From assembly GCA_964576715.1 (NCBI GenBank), contig CAZNWE010000005.1, forward strand, positions 1 through 64,000: a DNA stretch of 64,000 nt, written 5' to 3'. The DNA is from SLRI01 sp964576715. GTDB lineage: Bacteria > Pseudomonadota > Alphaproteobacteria > Geminicoccales > Geminicoccaceae. The stretch's first letter is position 1. Every line of letters begins with the position of its first letter. Below the pieces are notes generated by a model that saw only the letters and a list, made by a program, of their open reading frames with translations, was not told where the DNA came from and searched no databases. Positions 9,179 to 16,056 of the stretch are shown piece by piece. The position numbers and the translations under genes were made by a program.

Positions 9179-10411
9179 TCAGGCAACCCGGTGCCCCTCG
9201 ACGAACACGCCGCGGACGATCGGCCGGCCGTTGACCTGCTGGACGCGGACGAGATCGGCGCGCAGGCCGGGGGCGATGCGGCCACGGTCGGCGAGCCCGG
9301 CCACGGCGGCGGGCCGGCTGGTCACCATGGCGACGGCGGTGGGCAGCGGCAGACCGAAGGGCGGCTCGGCCAGGCGAAAGGCACCCTTGATCAGACTGGC
9401 CGGGATGTAGTCGGAGGCGAGCAGGTCGAGCACGCCGGCCTCGGCCAACGCGCCGGCGGCGACATTGCCGGAATGCGAGCCGCCGCGCAGCAGGTTGGGC
9501 GTGCCCATCAGCGTGGCGAGGCCGAGCTGCTTGGCTCTGGCCGCGGCGGCGAGTGTGGTTGGAAACTCGCTGAACACGGCACCGAGCTCGACCGCTTCCT
9601 CGACATGCGCCGCACTGGCGTCGTCGTGACTGGCGAGCGGGATGCGGCGGTCCCGGGCGATCGCCGCCAGGGCTCGCCGGTTCGCCGGCCCGAGCTCGCG
9701 CGAGGCCTCGATCAGCCGGCGGATATGGCCGTCGACCCGTGCCGGGTCGCCGTGGAAGGCTCGAAGATAGCGCTGGCGATAGGCCTCGATGTCGGGTGAC
9801 TGGCGGTCGCCCGGAGCATGGTCCATGAGCGAGAGCATGTCGATCCGATGCCCGGTGGCATGGCTCTCGAGCTCGCGGGTGATCGCCGGGTGGGTGACCT
9901 CGCAGCGCAGGTGCAGGCGGTGGTCGACCCTGAGCATGCCGTGCCGGCGAGCCTCGTCGAGGCCGTCGAGCATCGGGGCGATCATCTCGGCGCGCACGTC
10001 CCAGCCATCGGCCGCCCCAATGGTCAGGCTGTCATAGACGGTGGTGATGCCCGAGGCCGCAACTTGGCCGTCATGGGCGATGGCGGCACTGGTGCCGTCC
10101 CAGGTGACGCCGCTGCGCGGCTGGAAGTGCTTCTCGAGGTTGTCGGTATGGACGTCGACGAGGCCGGGCAGGAGGTAGTCGCCGGCACAGTCGATGGCCG
10201 TGGCGAGGCTGGTGCGGCCGGGATCGATAGCGGCGATCCGGCCCGCGCGGACGACCACCGTGCCGCGCAGCACCTGATGCTCGAGGACGATCTCGGCATT
10301 GCCGAGTACGAGTTCCGCCGACCGCGGGCCCGGCGCCGGCGACGGTAGAAACTGGGTCGAAACCGGATCGAATGCCATGCCTGCGCCAGCAGCTATCGAA
10401 ATCTCGAGCAA
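9179..10411 (-). CDS. phnM: Alpha-D-ribose 1-methylphosphonate 5-triphosphate diphosphatase PhnM
   Basis: The 410-residue product is an amidohydrolase-fold enzyme. The PhnM signature LPGLVDVHTDNLEKHF (metal-binding His and Asp) is followed by AHDGQVAASGITTVYDSL, MLRVDHRLHLRCEV, MDHAPGDRQ, IPLASHDDAS and SDYIPASLIKGAF. PhnM removes pyrophosphate from the triphosphate intermediate of the C-P lyase pathway. The start is a TTG at 10411; an internal ATG at 10378 is equally possible. It is followed by the DUF1045 gene. The other C-P lyase genes (phnG-L) are not in the window, so the pathway is either split elsewhere or incomplete. Confidence 0.92.
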   Translation of the reverse strand: MLEISIAAGAGMAFDPVSTQFLPSPAPGPRSAELVLGNAEIVLEHQVLRGTVVVRAGRIAAIDPGRTSLATAIDCAGDYLLPGLVDVHTDNLEKHFQPRSGVTWDGTSAAIAHDGQVAASGITTVYDSLTIGAADGWDVRAEMIAPMLDGLDEARRHGMLRVDHRLHLRCEVTHPAITRELESHATGHRIDMLSLMDHAPGDRQSPDIEAYRQRYLRAFHGDPARVDGHIRRLIEASRELGPANRRALAAIARDRRIPLASHDDASAAHVEEAVELGAVFSEFPTTLAAAARAKQLGLATLMGTPNLLRGGSHSGNVAAGALAEAGVLDLLASDYIPASLIKGAFRLAEPPFGLPLPTAVAMVTSRPAAVAGLADRGRIAPGLRADLVRVQQVNGRPIVRGVFVEGHRVA

Positions 10412-10537
10412 GACCTCATCCCACGTTTAGCGGCAGCGGCGCCTGGCCACCACCCTCGATTGCGCCGCGGCGGGCTAACGGCCGACCGGCTATGGGCCCC
10501 GAGGATAACGCGCAGGGTCTAACAGTCGGTAAAGCGG

Positions 10538-10855
10538 TCAGTTGGCGCTGCCGCTCACCTCGATGACCGCTGTCACCGCCTCGAGGCGGATGGCGGCCAT
10601 CATCTGGTTGCCGTCGTCGCAGAACTGCTGCGCCTCGTCGAGCTGGGTGCGCAGTCGTTCCTGCTCCAATCGACTGAAGCTGTCGATCGTCGCCTCGAGC
10701 CTGGCCTCGACCTCGTCGATCTCCTGGTCGCAGATCCGCTCTTCCTGCGGCACGGCCGGATCGACGAGGTCATCGGCGGGCTCGGTCTGGGCCGCGGCGA
10801 GCAGACCTGTGATGACGATCGGGGCCGCGAACGCGGCAACAATAAGAAAGCGCAT
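10538..10855 (-). CDS. Small exported protein of unknown function
   Basis: This 105-residue protein begins RFLIVAAFAAPIVITGLLAAAQTEP, a good Sec signal peptide with cleavage likely near AAAQ. The mature part is strongly acidic and helical, with two cysteines (ERICDQEIDE and AQQFCDDGN) that could form a disulfide in the periplasm. I recognise no family. The ATG at 10855 is chosen because it follows AGGAT and starts the signal peptide directly. It lies downstream of phnM's divergent side with ~130 bp of non-coding DNA; no operon is evident. Confidence 0.6.
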   Translation of the reverse strand: MRFLIVAAFAAPIVITGLLAAAQTEPADDLVDPAVPQEERICDQEIDEVEARLEATIDSFSRLEQERLRTQLDEAQQFCDDGNQMMAAIRLEAVTAVIEVSGSAN

Positions 10856-11004
10856 GCGATATCCTGAAAGGTCAATCAACCGGTGTGATGCTGGCACGTC
10901 GGCCAGGCGAAGGCAAGCTGTCCCCGAGCCGTGGCCCGAATCATGGCCCGAGGGGTCGGGCGGGCGGCCTTGACCAGATCGGCCGGTCCAGTGGCAGCCG
11001 CGGC

Positions 11005-12132
11005 TCAGTCGACGGCCGAAGCCGGCGGTCCGATGCTGATGGTCCGCCTGATCTCGTCGGTCTTGAAGCCGAGCGCCATCGGCCGGCGGCAGTTCGCCAG
11101 GATGGCGACGTCGTAGAGCTCCTCGAGGATGCCATCAAGGCGCAGCCAGTGGATGGTCTCGCCGGTCAAGAGGTCGATGACGAGGAGGCCGGCGCGGGCA
11201 ACGACCTGATGCCGCTCGAGGGCGCCATCGAGCTCCAGGCCTTCAAACGTCTTGTTGTTCCGCGGCCGCGACAGCCCGATCACGGCGAAACGGCCGTGGC
11301 AGGCAAGGCCGCGGGCGTAGCCGGGGCAGAAGGCGACGGGCACGAAGGCGCCGCTGTCCGGGTCGCCGTAGCCGAGGCGGCCGGTGCCGGAATCGAGCAG
11401 CCAGAGCCTGGCCCCGGTGCCCGGGTCGTGGATCCGCGGCGAATGCGGCATGGCGAGATCCTGCATCACGATCTCACCGGTCTCGACCTCGACCACCACC
11501 CCACCGGCGCGGCGGTGGTCGCGCCAGCCATCGGGTGCGTCGGTGCGGGCGACGGCGGTGACGTAGGCGGGTTTGCCGTCGAGCATGGCGAGGCCGTTGA
11601 GGTGGCAGCGGTCCTCGGCGGCGAGCCGGCTGATGAAGGGCGGCTGCCAGAGCGGGCGGAAGCTCTTGGCGGCATCGGGCGTGGCGAGGCAGGAGAACAG
11701 GGTGTTGACGAAGACCGGCCGACCGTCGCCCAGCACCGCGACGTCGTGGATGTCGAGATCGCCCGTGGTCCAGGCGAGTTGCGGCACGTAGAGACGGTCG
11801 CAGCCCTGGTGACTCTGGCCCGGCTCGAGCGCGTCGTCGAACCGCCAGAGCTGGTAGAGGGTCGAGAGGTAGAGCTGGCGGCCGCCGTCTGTCGCCTCGT
11901 GGGCGGCGAGGCCCATCGCCCGGTTGAAGGTGCGCTCGAACACCGAGAGCCGGCCGTCCGGCTGCAGGCCGAGCAGGAAGAGCTTGCCGCTCTGGTAGGT
12001 GGTGAAGGCGAGGCTGATCCCGGTCTCGGCGAGCCAGGCGGTGAACTGGCGCGAGACCTGGATCTCGAGCAGCGGCTTTAGCGGCTCGTCCAAGGCGGCC
12101 GGCCTATTTCTGCCGCCAGCGGCCGTCAGCAC
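11005..12132 (-). CDS. TIGR03032 family protein (beta-propeller-like)
   Basis: The 375-residue product contains LAFTTYQSGKLFLLG, VFERTFNRAMGLA, LYVPQLAWTTGDLDIHDVA, FVNTLFSCLATPD, HLNGLAMLDGKPAYVTA and MPHSPRIHDPG, the recurrent motifs of the TIGR03032/DUF4915 family. Members have a repeated strand pattern suggesting a propeller and no assigned enzyme activity. The first possible start overlaps the 3' end of ydbL by 29 bp; a TTG at 12093 would avoid this. The close spacing suggests cotranscription with the ydbH-ynbE-ydbL genes upstream, which would link it to the envelope, but that is inference. Confidence 0.75.
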   Translation of the reverse strand: MLTAAGGRNRPAALDEPLKPLLEIQVSRQFTAWLAETGISLAFTTYQSGKLFLLGLQPDGRLSVFERTFNRAMGLAAHEATDGGRQLYLSTLYQLWRFDDALEPGQSHQGCDRLYVPQLAWTTGDLDIHDVAVLGDGRPVFVNTLFSCLATPDAAKSFRPLWQPPFISRLAAEDRCHLNGLAMLDGKPAYVTAVARTDAPDGWRDHRRAGGVVVEVETGEIVMQDLAMPHSPRIHDPGTGARLWLLDSGTGRLGYGDPDSGAFVPVAFCPGYARGLACHGRFAVIGLSRPRNNKTFEGLELDGALERHQVVARAGLLVIDLLTGETIHWLRLDGILEELYDVAILANCRRPMALGFKTDEIRRTISIGPPASAVD

Positions 12133-12457
12133 CGACCACCCACTCGCCGGGGCCGGCCCGGGCGATCAGCTTCTCGCCGGCGAGTTGGGCCACGGCCTGC
12201 ACCGAGACGCCCTCGCGCTCGGCGATGCGGGCGTATTCCTGGCGGCGCTTGGCGTTGATCTCCTCGGCGAGCGCGCGGATCTCGGCCGGGGCGTCGGCCT
12301 GCACCACGCCGACGAAGCCGTCGATGCGCTCGCCGAGCAGTCCGTCGCGCTTGGCCTGGGCGAGGTCGGCGGCCTGGACGGCCCGGGCAGCCGGCAGGAG
12401 TGCCAGGGCGAGGCCGGCCACGAGGGTGCGACGGCGGGTGCGGGCACGGGCGGACAC
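12104..12457 (-). CDS. ydbL: YdbL family (DUF1318) periplasmic protein
   Basis: This 117-residue protein has a signal peptide (RRRTLVAGLALALLPAARAVQA). The DUF1318 core follows: DGLLGERIDGFVGVV, EIRALAEEINAKRRQEYARIAEREGVSVQAVAQLAGEKLIARA. Start is GTG 12457, with GGAGG eight bases upstream inside the last codons of ynbE; translation is likely coupled. In Escherichia coli, YdbL is encoded with YdbH and YnbE and is reported to modulate the YnbE-YdbH bridge that moves phospholipid to the outer membrane. The same order and spacing is kept here. Confidence 0.88.
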   Translation of the reverse strand: MSARARTRRRTLVAGLALALLPAARAVQAADLAQAKRDGLLGERIDGFVGVVQADAPAEIRALAEEINAKRRQEYARIAEREGVSVQAVAQLAGEKLIARAGPGEWVVGADGRWRQK

Positions 12458-12462
12458 GGGTG

Positions 12463-12702
12463 CTAGCCTCCGAAAAGCTCGGGATCGTCGAGCAGGTCCT
12501 CGAGTTCGCGCTCGACCCTGACCCGGACCTCCTGCTCGATCTTGACGTTGAGATTGATGACGATCGGGTCCTTGGGCGCCTCGAGCTGCACGCGCGGCTG
12601 GCAGGCAGTGGCGGTGAGCGCGAGCAGCAGGAGTGCCAGGAGGTGTTGCTCAACGGTTGCGCTCCAGGGCCCGGCGCACGGCCTCCGGCAGCTCGAGCGC
12701 AT
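12463..12702 (-). CDS. ynbE: YnbE-like outer-membrane lipoprotein
   Basis: The conserved part is LLALLLLALTATACQPRVQLEAPKDPIVINLNVKIEQEV, cut here by position: a lipobox ending in Cys, then the YnbE signature PKDPIVINLNVKIE, and an acidic tail. YnbE is a small lipoprotein that stacks on YdbH to form an intermembrane tunnel. The start is not resolved. The natural family start would fall at a GTT codon just after the ydbH stop (about 12654); the nearest in-frame ATG is 12702, which overlaps ydbH by 53 bp and has no clear ribosome site. A non-standard start codon is possible. Confidence 0.75.
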   Translation of the reverse strand: MRSSCRRPCAGPWSATVEQHLLALLLLALTATACQPRVQLEAPKDPIVINLNVKIEQEVRVRVERELEDLLDDPELFGG

Positions 12703-13777
12703 CGCGGCCGGCGAGCGCGAGCGGCAGGATCGGCGCCTCGAGATTGACGTTGAGCTCAATGGGATGACCCTCGTAAAGCTCGGGATTCGACCCGCTCAGG
12801 CGCAGCTCGACGGTCAGCTCCTGGTCGAGATACCCGTGCAGGATAGCGGTCAGCGATTGGTAGCGGAAGTCGGCAAGGGCGGTGAACAACAGCTCGACGC
12901 CCTGCCCCTGCCCGGCGAGCAGCGGCGGCGGGTCCGCGGCCCGGTAGCGGAGCACGCCCGGGCCGCGCGCGGTGAGCCTGCCTTCGTCGATGAACAGCCG
13001 CCCGTCCTCGGTGAAGCTGAACAGAATGTCGGCGTCGATGGTGCCCTCCGCCGCCAAGGCCGCGATTTCGAAGCCCTCGACCAGCGGGGCGAGCGACAGG
13101 CCTTCGATGGTCAGCCGCTGTGGCTCGGCGGTGCGCGGCGGCCACGGCCGGTCGAGGACGATCCGCCCGTCGATCGGACCGAACGGCCCGATATCGGTGG
13201 TCAGCGTCAACTGGTCGACCACCAGCTCCGCACCGCCGGGCGGCCAATCGACCGCGAGTTGCAGCGTGCCGTCGACATCGCGGACGAGGTCACCGGCACT
13301 GGACCAGATAGCTCTCGGCTGAAGGCCGCCGGGGGCGAAGCGGAGAGGCTCCATCGTGAGCTGCAGGCGAGCACTGTCGCTGCCGAGCCCGCGGCCCGCG
13401 AAGCGCAGCACGAGATCGCCAGGGCCGGTCGCCGTGACCCCCGTCAGGTTCCAGCCGCTGGCGGTCGGGCGCAGCCGGGCGCTGGCCCAAAAAGGCGGCG
13501 TGCCGGCCGGCCCGTCGATGCGGTCGACGCTCAACGCCAGCGGTTGGTCCGGCCGCCAGCCGATCTCCACTCCTGTGAGCGTGGCGGCGAGGTCGTTACG
13601 GCGCAGCGTCAGCTGGCCGACGCGGATGGTCTCGGGCAGCCAGCCGGGTGCTGCCAGCGCAGCAGGGGCGGCGAGTGCCAGGCCCAGGGCGAGCCCGGCC
13701 GAGACCGCCCACCGTTCGCCGCCCCTGATCCGCTGCCGCACCGACACCCTTGCCTGTCGAACACCCGAGACAGTCAC
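12650..13777 (-). CDS. ydbH: Short YdbH-family intermembrane transport protein
   Basis: The product is 375 residues against roughly 880 for E. coli YdbH. After a signal/anchor segment (WAVSAGLALGLALAAPAALA) come long beta-strand stretches. The C-terminal part is the YdbH signature: LTARGPGVLRYRAADPPP, ALADFRYQSLTAILHG and RLSGSNPELYEGHPIELNVNLEAPI. YdbH is an AsmA-like protein thought to form a hydrophobic groove between inner and outer membranes for phospholipid transport, redundant with TamB and YhdP. The gene is followed directly by ynbE and ydbL. The much shorter length implies either a shorter bridge or additional partners. Confidence 0.82.
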   Translation of the reverse strand: MTVSGVRQARVSVRQRIRGGERWAVSAGLALGLALAAPAALAAPGWLPETIRVGQLTLRRNDLAATLTGVEIGWRPDQPLALSVDRIDGPAGTPPFWASARLRPTASGWNLTGVTATGPGDLVLRFAGRGLGSDSARLQLTMEPLRFAPGGLQPRAIWSSAGDLVRDVDGTLQLAVDWPPGGAELVVDQLTLTTDIGPFGPIDGRIVLDRPWPPRTAEPQRLTIEGLSLAPLVEGFEIAALAAEGTIDADILFSFTEDGRLFIDEGRLTARGPGVLRYRAADPPPLLAGQGQGVELLFTALADFRYQSLTAILHGYLDQELTVELRLSGSNPELYEGHPIELNVNLEAPILPLALAGRDALELPEAVRRALERNR

Positions 13778-13813
13778 CAGCCAAGCACCCTGCGTCGGCC
13801 GGGCCGATGCGGC

Positions 13814-15019
13814 TCAGCCGGGCAGCGACGCCAGCTCGTGGTCGGCGCGCTTGGCGCCCTGCAACGGTCGGTCGACGCCGATCACGTGCATGCTGGAGCC
13901 AACGATCAAGGGGTCGGGCGCGTGGATCAAATGCGGGTTCTTGTCGGGGTAGGGCAAGGTCGCGAGCAAGTGGCGCATGGTCTCGAGCCTGGCACGCTTC
14001 TTGTCGTTCGACTTGACCACGGTCCAGGGTGCATCCGCCGTGTCGGTGTAGAAGAACATCGCCTCCTTGGCGTCGGTGTAGGCATCCCATTTGTCGAGCG
14101 AGGCGAGGTCGATCGGCGACAGCTTCCATTGCTTCAGCGGGTCGCGCTCGCGCTGGGCGAAGCGGCGGCGCTGCTCTGCCTGGGTCACCGAGAACCAGTA
14201 TTTGAACAGCCAGATGCCGCTGCGCACCAGCATCTGCTCGAATTGCGGGCATTGGCGCATGAACTCGAGATAGTCGTTGGCGGTGCAGAACCCCATGACC
14301 CGCTCGACCCCGGCCCGGTTGTACCAGGAGCGGTCGAAGAAGACGATCTCGCCGCCAGCCGGCAGGTGCTCGACATAGCGCTGGAAGTACCATTGCTTGC
14401 GCTCGCGGTCGGAGGGCTTGTCGAGGGCGACGACGCGAGCACTGCGCGGGTTGAGATGCTCCATGAACCGCTTGATGGTGCCACCCTTGCCGGCGGCGTC
14501 GCGGCCTTCGAACAGGATGATGACCTGCTGGTCGGTCTCCCTGACCCAGCGCTGCGCCTTCAAGAGCTCGACCTGCAGCTCGATCTTGTGGCGCTCGTAG
14601 GCCCGGCGTTCGAGGTTCGAGCGGTAAGGATACTCGCCGGTCTCGAACAGCCGTCGGATGGCCGTCGGGTCGCGCTTCATCCGGGCCAGCTCTTGCCGCG
14701 CCAGGGCCGCCGGCGAACTGGCGCGGCTGGTCTTGGCGCTGCCTGCCTTGCGCGCCCTTGGCTTGGCCGGCGGCGCAAACGGAGCGCCGGTGGCCGCGTC
14801 GATGGGCGGCAGCAGTGCAGCCGGATCGGCGGTGGTGGCGAGCTCGGCGGTTATCTTGGGATCGAGCCTGGTGACAGCCGCGCTCGCGGCGGCGTGCCCG
14901 GCCAAGCCGGCGAGCGGGTCGATGGGGTGGCCATCGGCAAGGGAGCGCGGCTCGTCGCCGACGTCACCGGCGTCGCTGTCATGATCGACGCTCCGATCGG
15001 GCATCTGCTCCTTCTTCAT
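13814..15019 (-). CDS. ppk2: Polyphosphate kinase 2 (PPK2)
   Basis: This 401-residue protein has the PPK2 nucleotide-kinase core: Walker A EGRDAAGKGG (171-180), Walker B FFDRSWYNRAGVERVMGF (228-244) and the lid region RRRFAQRERDPLKQWKLSP. PPK2 enzymes transfer phosphate between polyphosphate and nucleoside mono- or diphosphates. An N-terminal extension of ~120 residues, rich in Ala, Pro and Lys and probably disordered, precedes the core. Start ATG 15019 is preferred over an upstream ATG because GGAGG lies nine bases ahead. The preferred nucleotide (GDP or ADP, NMP or NDP) cannot be told from the sequence. It lies near phoX and phn genes, consistent with a phosphorus theme. Confidence 0.93.
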   Translation of the reverse strand: MKKEQMPDRSVDHDSDAGDVGDEPRSLADGHPIDPLAGLAGHAAASAAVTRLDPKITAELATTADPAALLPPIDAATGAPFAPPAKPRARKAGSAKTSRASSPAALARQELARMKRDPTAIRRLFETGEYPYRSNLERRAYERHKIELQVELLKAQRWVRETDQQVIILFEGRDAAGKGGTIKRFMEHLNPRSARVVALDKPSDRERKQWYFQRYVEHLPAGGEIVFFDRSWYNRAGVERVMGFCTANDYLEFMRQCPQFEQMLVRSGIWLFKYWFSVTQAEQRRRFAQRERDPLKQWKLSPIDLASLDKWDAYTDAKEAMFFYTDTADAPWTVVKSNDKKRARLETMRHLLATLPYPDKNPHLIHAPDPLIVGSSMHVIGVDRPLQGAKRADHELASLPG

Positions 15020-15130
15020 CAGCCTGCGCCTCCGGTGCTCGTTGGTGCGGGTCTCCGCGTCGACAATCTGTCTCGGCAACGACGTACCGTTGCAAGCAAG
15101 AAACGCGCCGACGACCAGTTAGTGGAAGGC

Positions 15131-15697
15131 TCACTCGACCTCGAGGGCAACGATCTCGATGACCACGACGTCGACCTGATCGCCGGCGTTGAGCGTCTCG
15201 ACGAAGCTGCGCATCTCCGGGTCCTGGACCTCCACCTGACGCTGCAGGCCGCTCTGCCCGGTGAAGGTGACGATGCCGGTCTCCGGGTCGAAGGCGTCGA
15301 AGGTCACCGTGGTGGCAAGCTCGCTCAATGCGGCACCGGCCGGCCGCTGGCCCTCCTCGGCCCGGATCAGCGCCTCGCTCACCTCGGTCGGCAGCGCCGC
15401 CTCGCCCGCCGGCTTCAGGTTTGCGGCAATGCCGCCGTAAAAGGCGAGATTGACGGTATCGCCGACCTCGAGCTGGGGCAGGTTGCGAACCTCCTCGGGG
15501 GCGACCACGGTGACGAACTCGCCCGCGCCGAGTTCGAGGAGCACTTGGCGCGTGGTGAGATCGACGTCGTGGACGATGGCCGAGACGCTGGCCACCTGCT
15601 CGACGAACGCCCCCTGCGACTGCTCCTGGGCGGCGGGCAACAGGGGCAAGCATGCGGCGAGCACGACGGCAACTGCCAGGAGCTTGATCGATCGCAT
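15131..15697 (-). CDS. Exported protein of unknown function
   Basis: The 188-residue product starts RSIKLLAVAVVLAACLPLLPAAQEQ, a signal peptide; the internal ...LAAC could also act as a lipobox, so a lipoprotein is possible. The mature part is rich in beta strands and acidic, with repeated patterns such as VLLELGAGEFVTVVAPEEVRNLPQLEVGDTVNLAFYGG and AFDPETGIVTFTG, suggesting a small beta-barrel or OB-like fold. No family is recognised with confidence. AAGGAG sits seven bases ahead of ATG 15697, supporting this start. The gene precedes ppk2 on the same strand with a 111-bp gap. Confidence 0.7.
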   Translation of the reverse strand: MRSIKLLAVAVVLAACLPLLPAAQEQSQGAFVEQVASVSAIVHDVDLTTRQVLLELGAGEFVTVVAPEEVRNLPQLEVGDTVNLAFYGGIAANLKPAGEAALPTEVSEALIRAEEGQRPAGAALSELATTVTFDAFDPETGIVTFTGQSGLQRQVEVQDPEMRSFVETLNAGDQVDVVVIEIVALEVE

Positions 15698-16056
15698 CTG
15701 AAGTCTCCTTGTTCGGCGGCCACGGCGTCGGCCTGGCACTCGGCAAGCCGTTACTCGGGCAGGGTCGGCAGCGGCCTCTCCAGGGCGGCGCGGCACAACG
15801 GCTCACCCGGCTCTTACGTCTCGATGATCTCCTGCACGGATGGTCGCTCGGACGCAACAGCTTCTTTGCCCGCGTCGCCGACCTGGCGCGCGGGATCGAC
15901 GGCGACGGTGTTCGCCCCGGTCACCTCGACGATGCCCGGGAATTGGGCAATGCGTGGCGCTGCGATGGTCGGGCCGAGACTGTACACGCTGTCGTCACGG
16001 ACGTTTGGCGCCGCCGCTCGCTTGGTCGCCGAATGCCGGCGCTGAGCTTTGCCGCT
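15698..16056. other. 359-bp region between genes, holding an ORF remnant
   Basis: Upstream of the exported-protein gene and downstream of the flavoprotein gene. Apart from the AAGGAG ribosome site at its left end and the coding-like minus-strand stretch listed separately (15814-15987), nothing was recognised. Confidence 0.5.
15814..15987 (-). pseudogene. Unrecognised 57-codon open frame, possible gene remnant
   Basis: On the minus strand, a frame ending in TAA at 15814-15816 reads SLGPTIAAPRIAQFPGIVEV then TGANTVAVDPARQVGDAG and on to SVQEIIET. The third codon positions are strongly G/C-biased like real genes in this window, and the composition is protein-like. A GTG at 15987 is the only plausible start and has no ribosome site. 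The frame is in phase with the upstream dehydrogenase after its TGA, but that protein already ends at its family's normal C-terminus. I read it as a decayed gene end or a very small gene; no family is recognised. Confidence 0.3.

Noticed and set aside
12542..16045. Plus-strand open frame of 1167 codons
   Set aside because: Lies antisense to ynbE, ydbH, ppk2 and the exported-protein gene; the sequence is the typical antisense of GC-biased codons.
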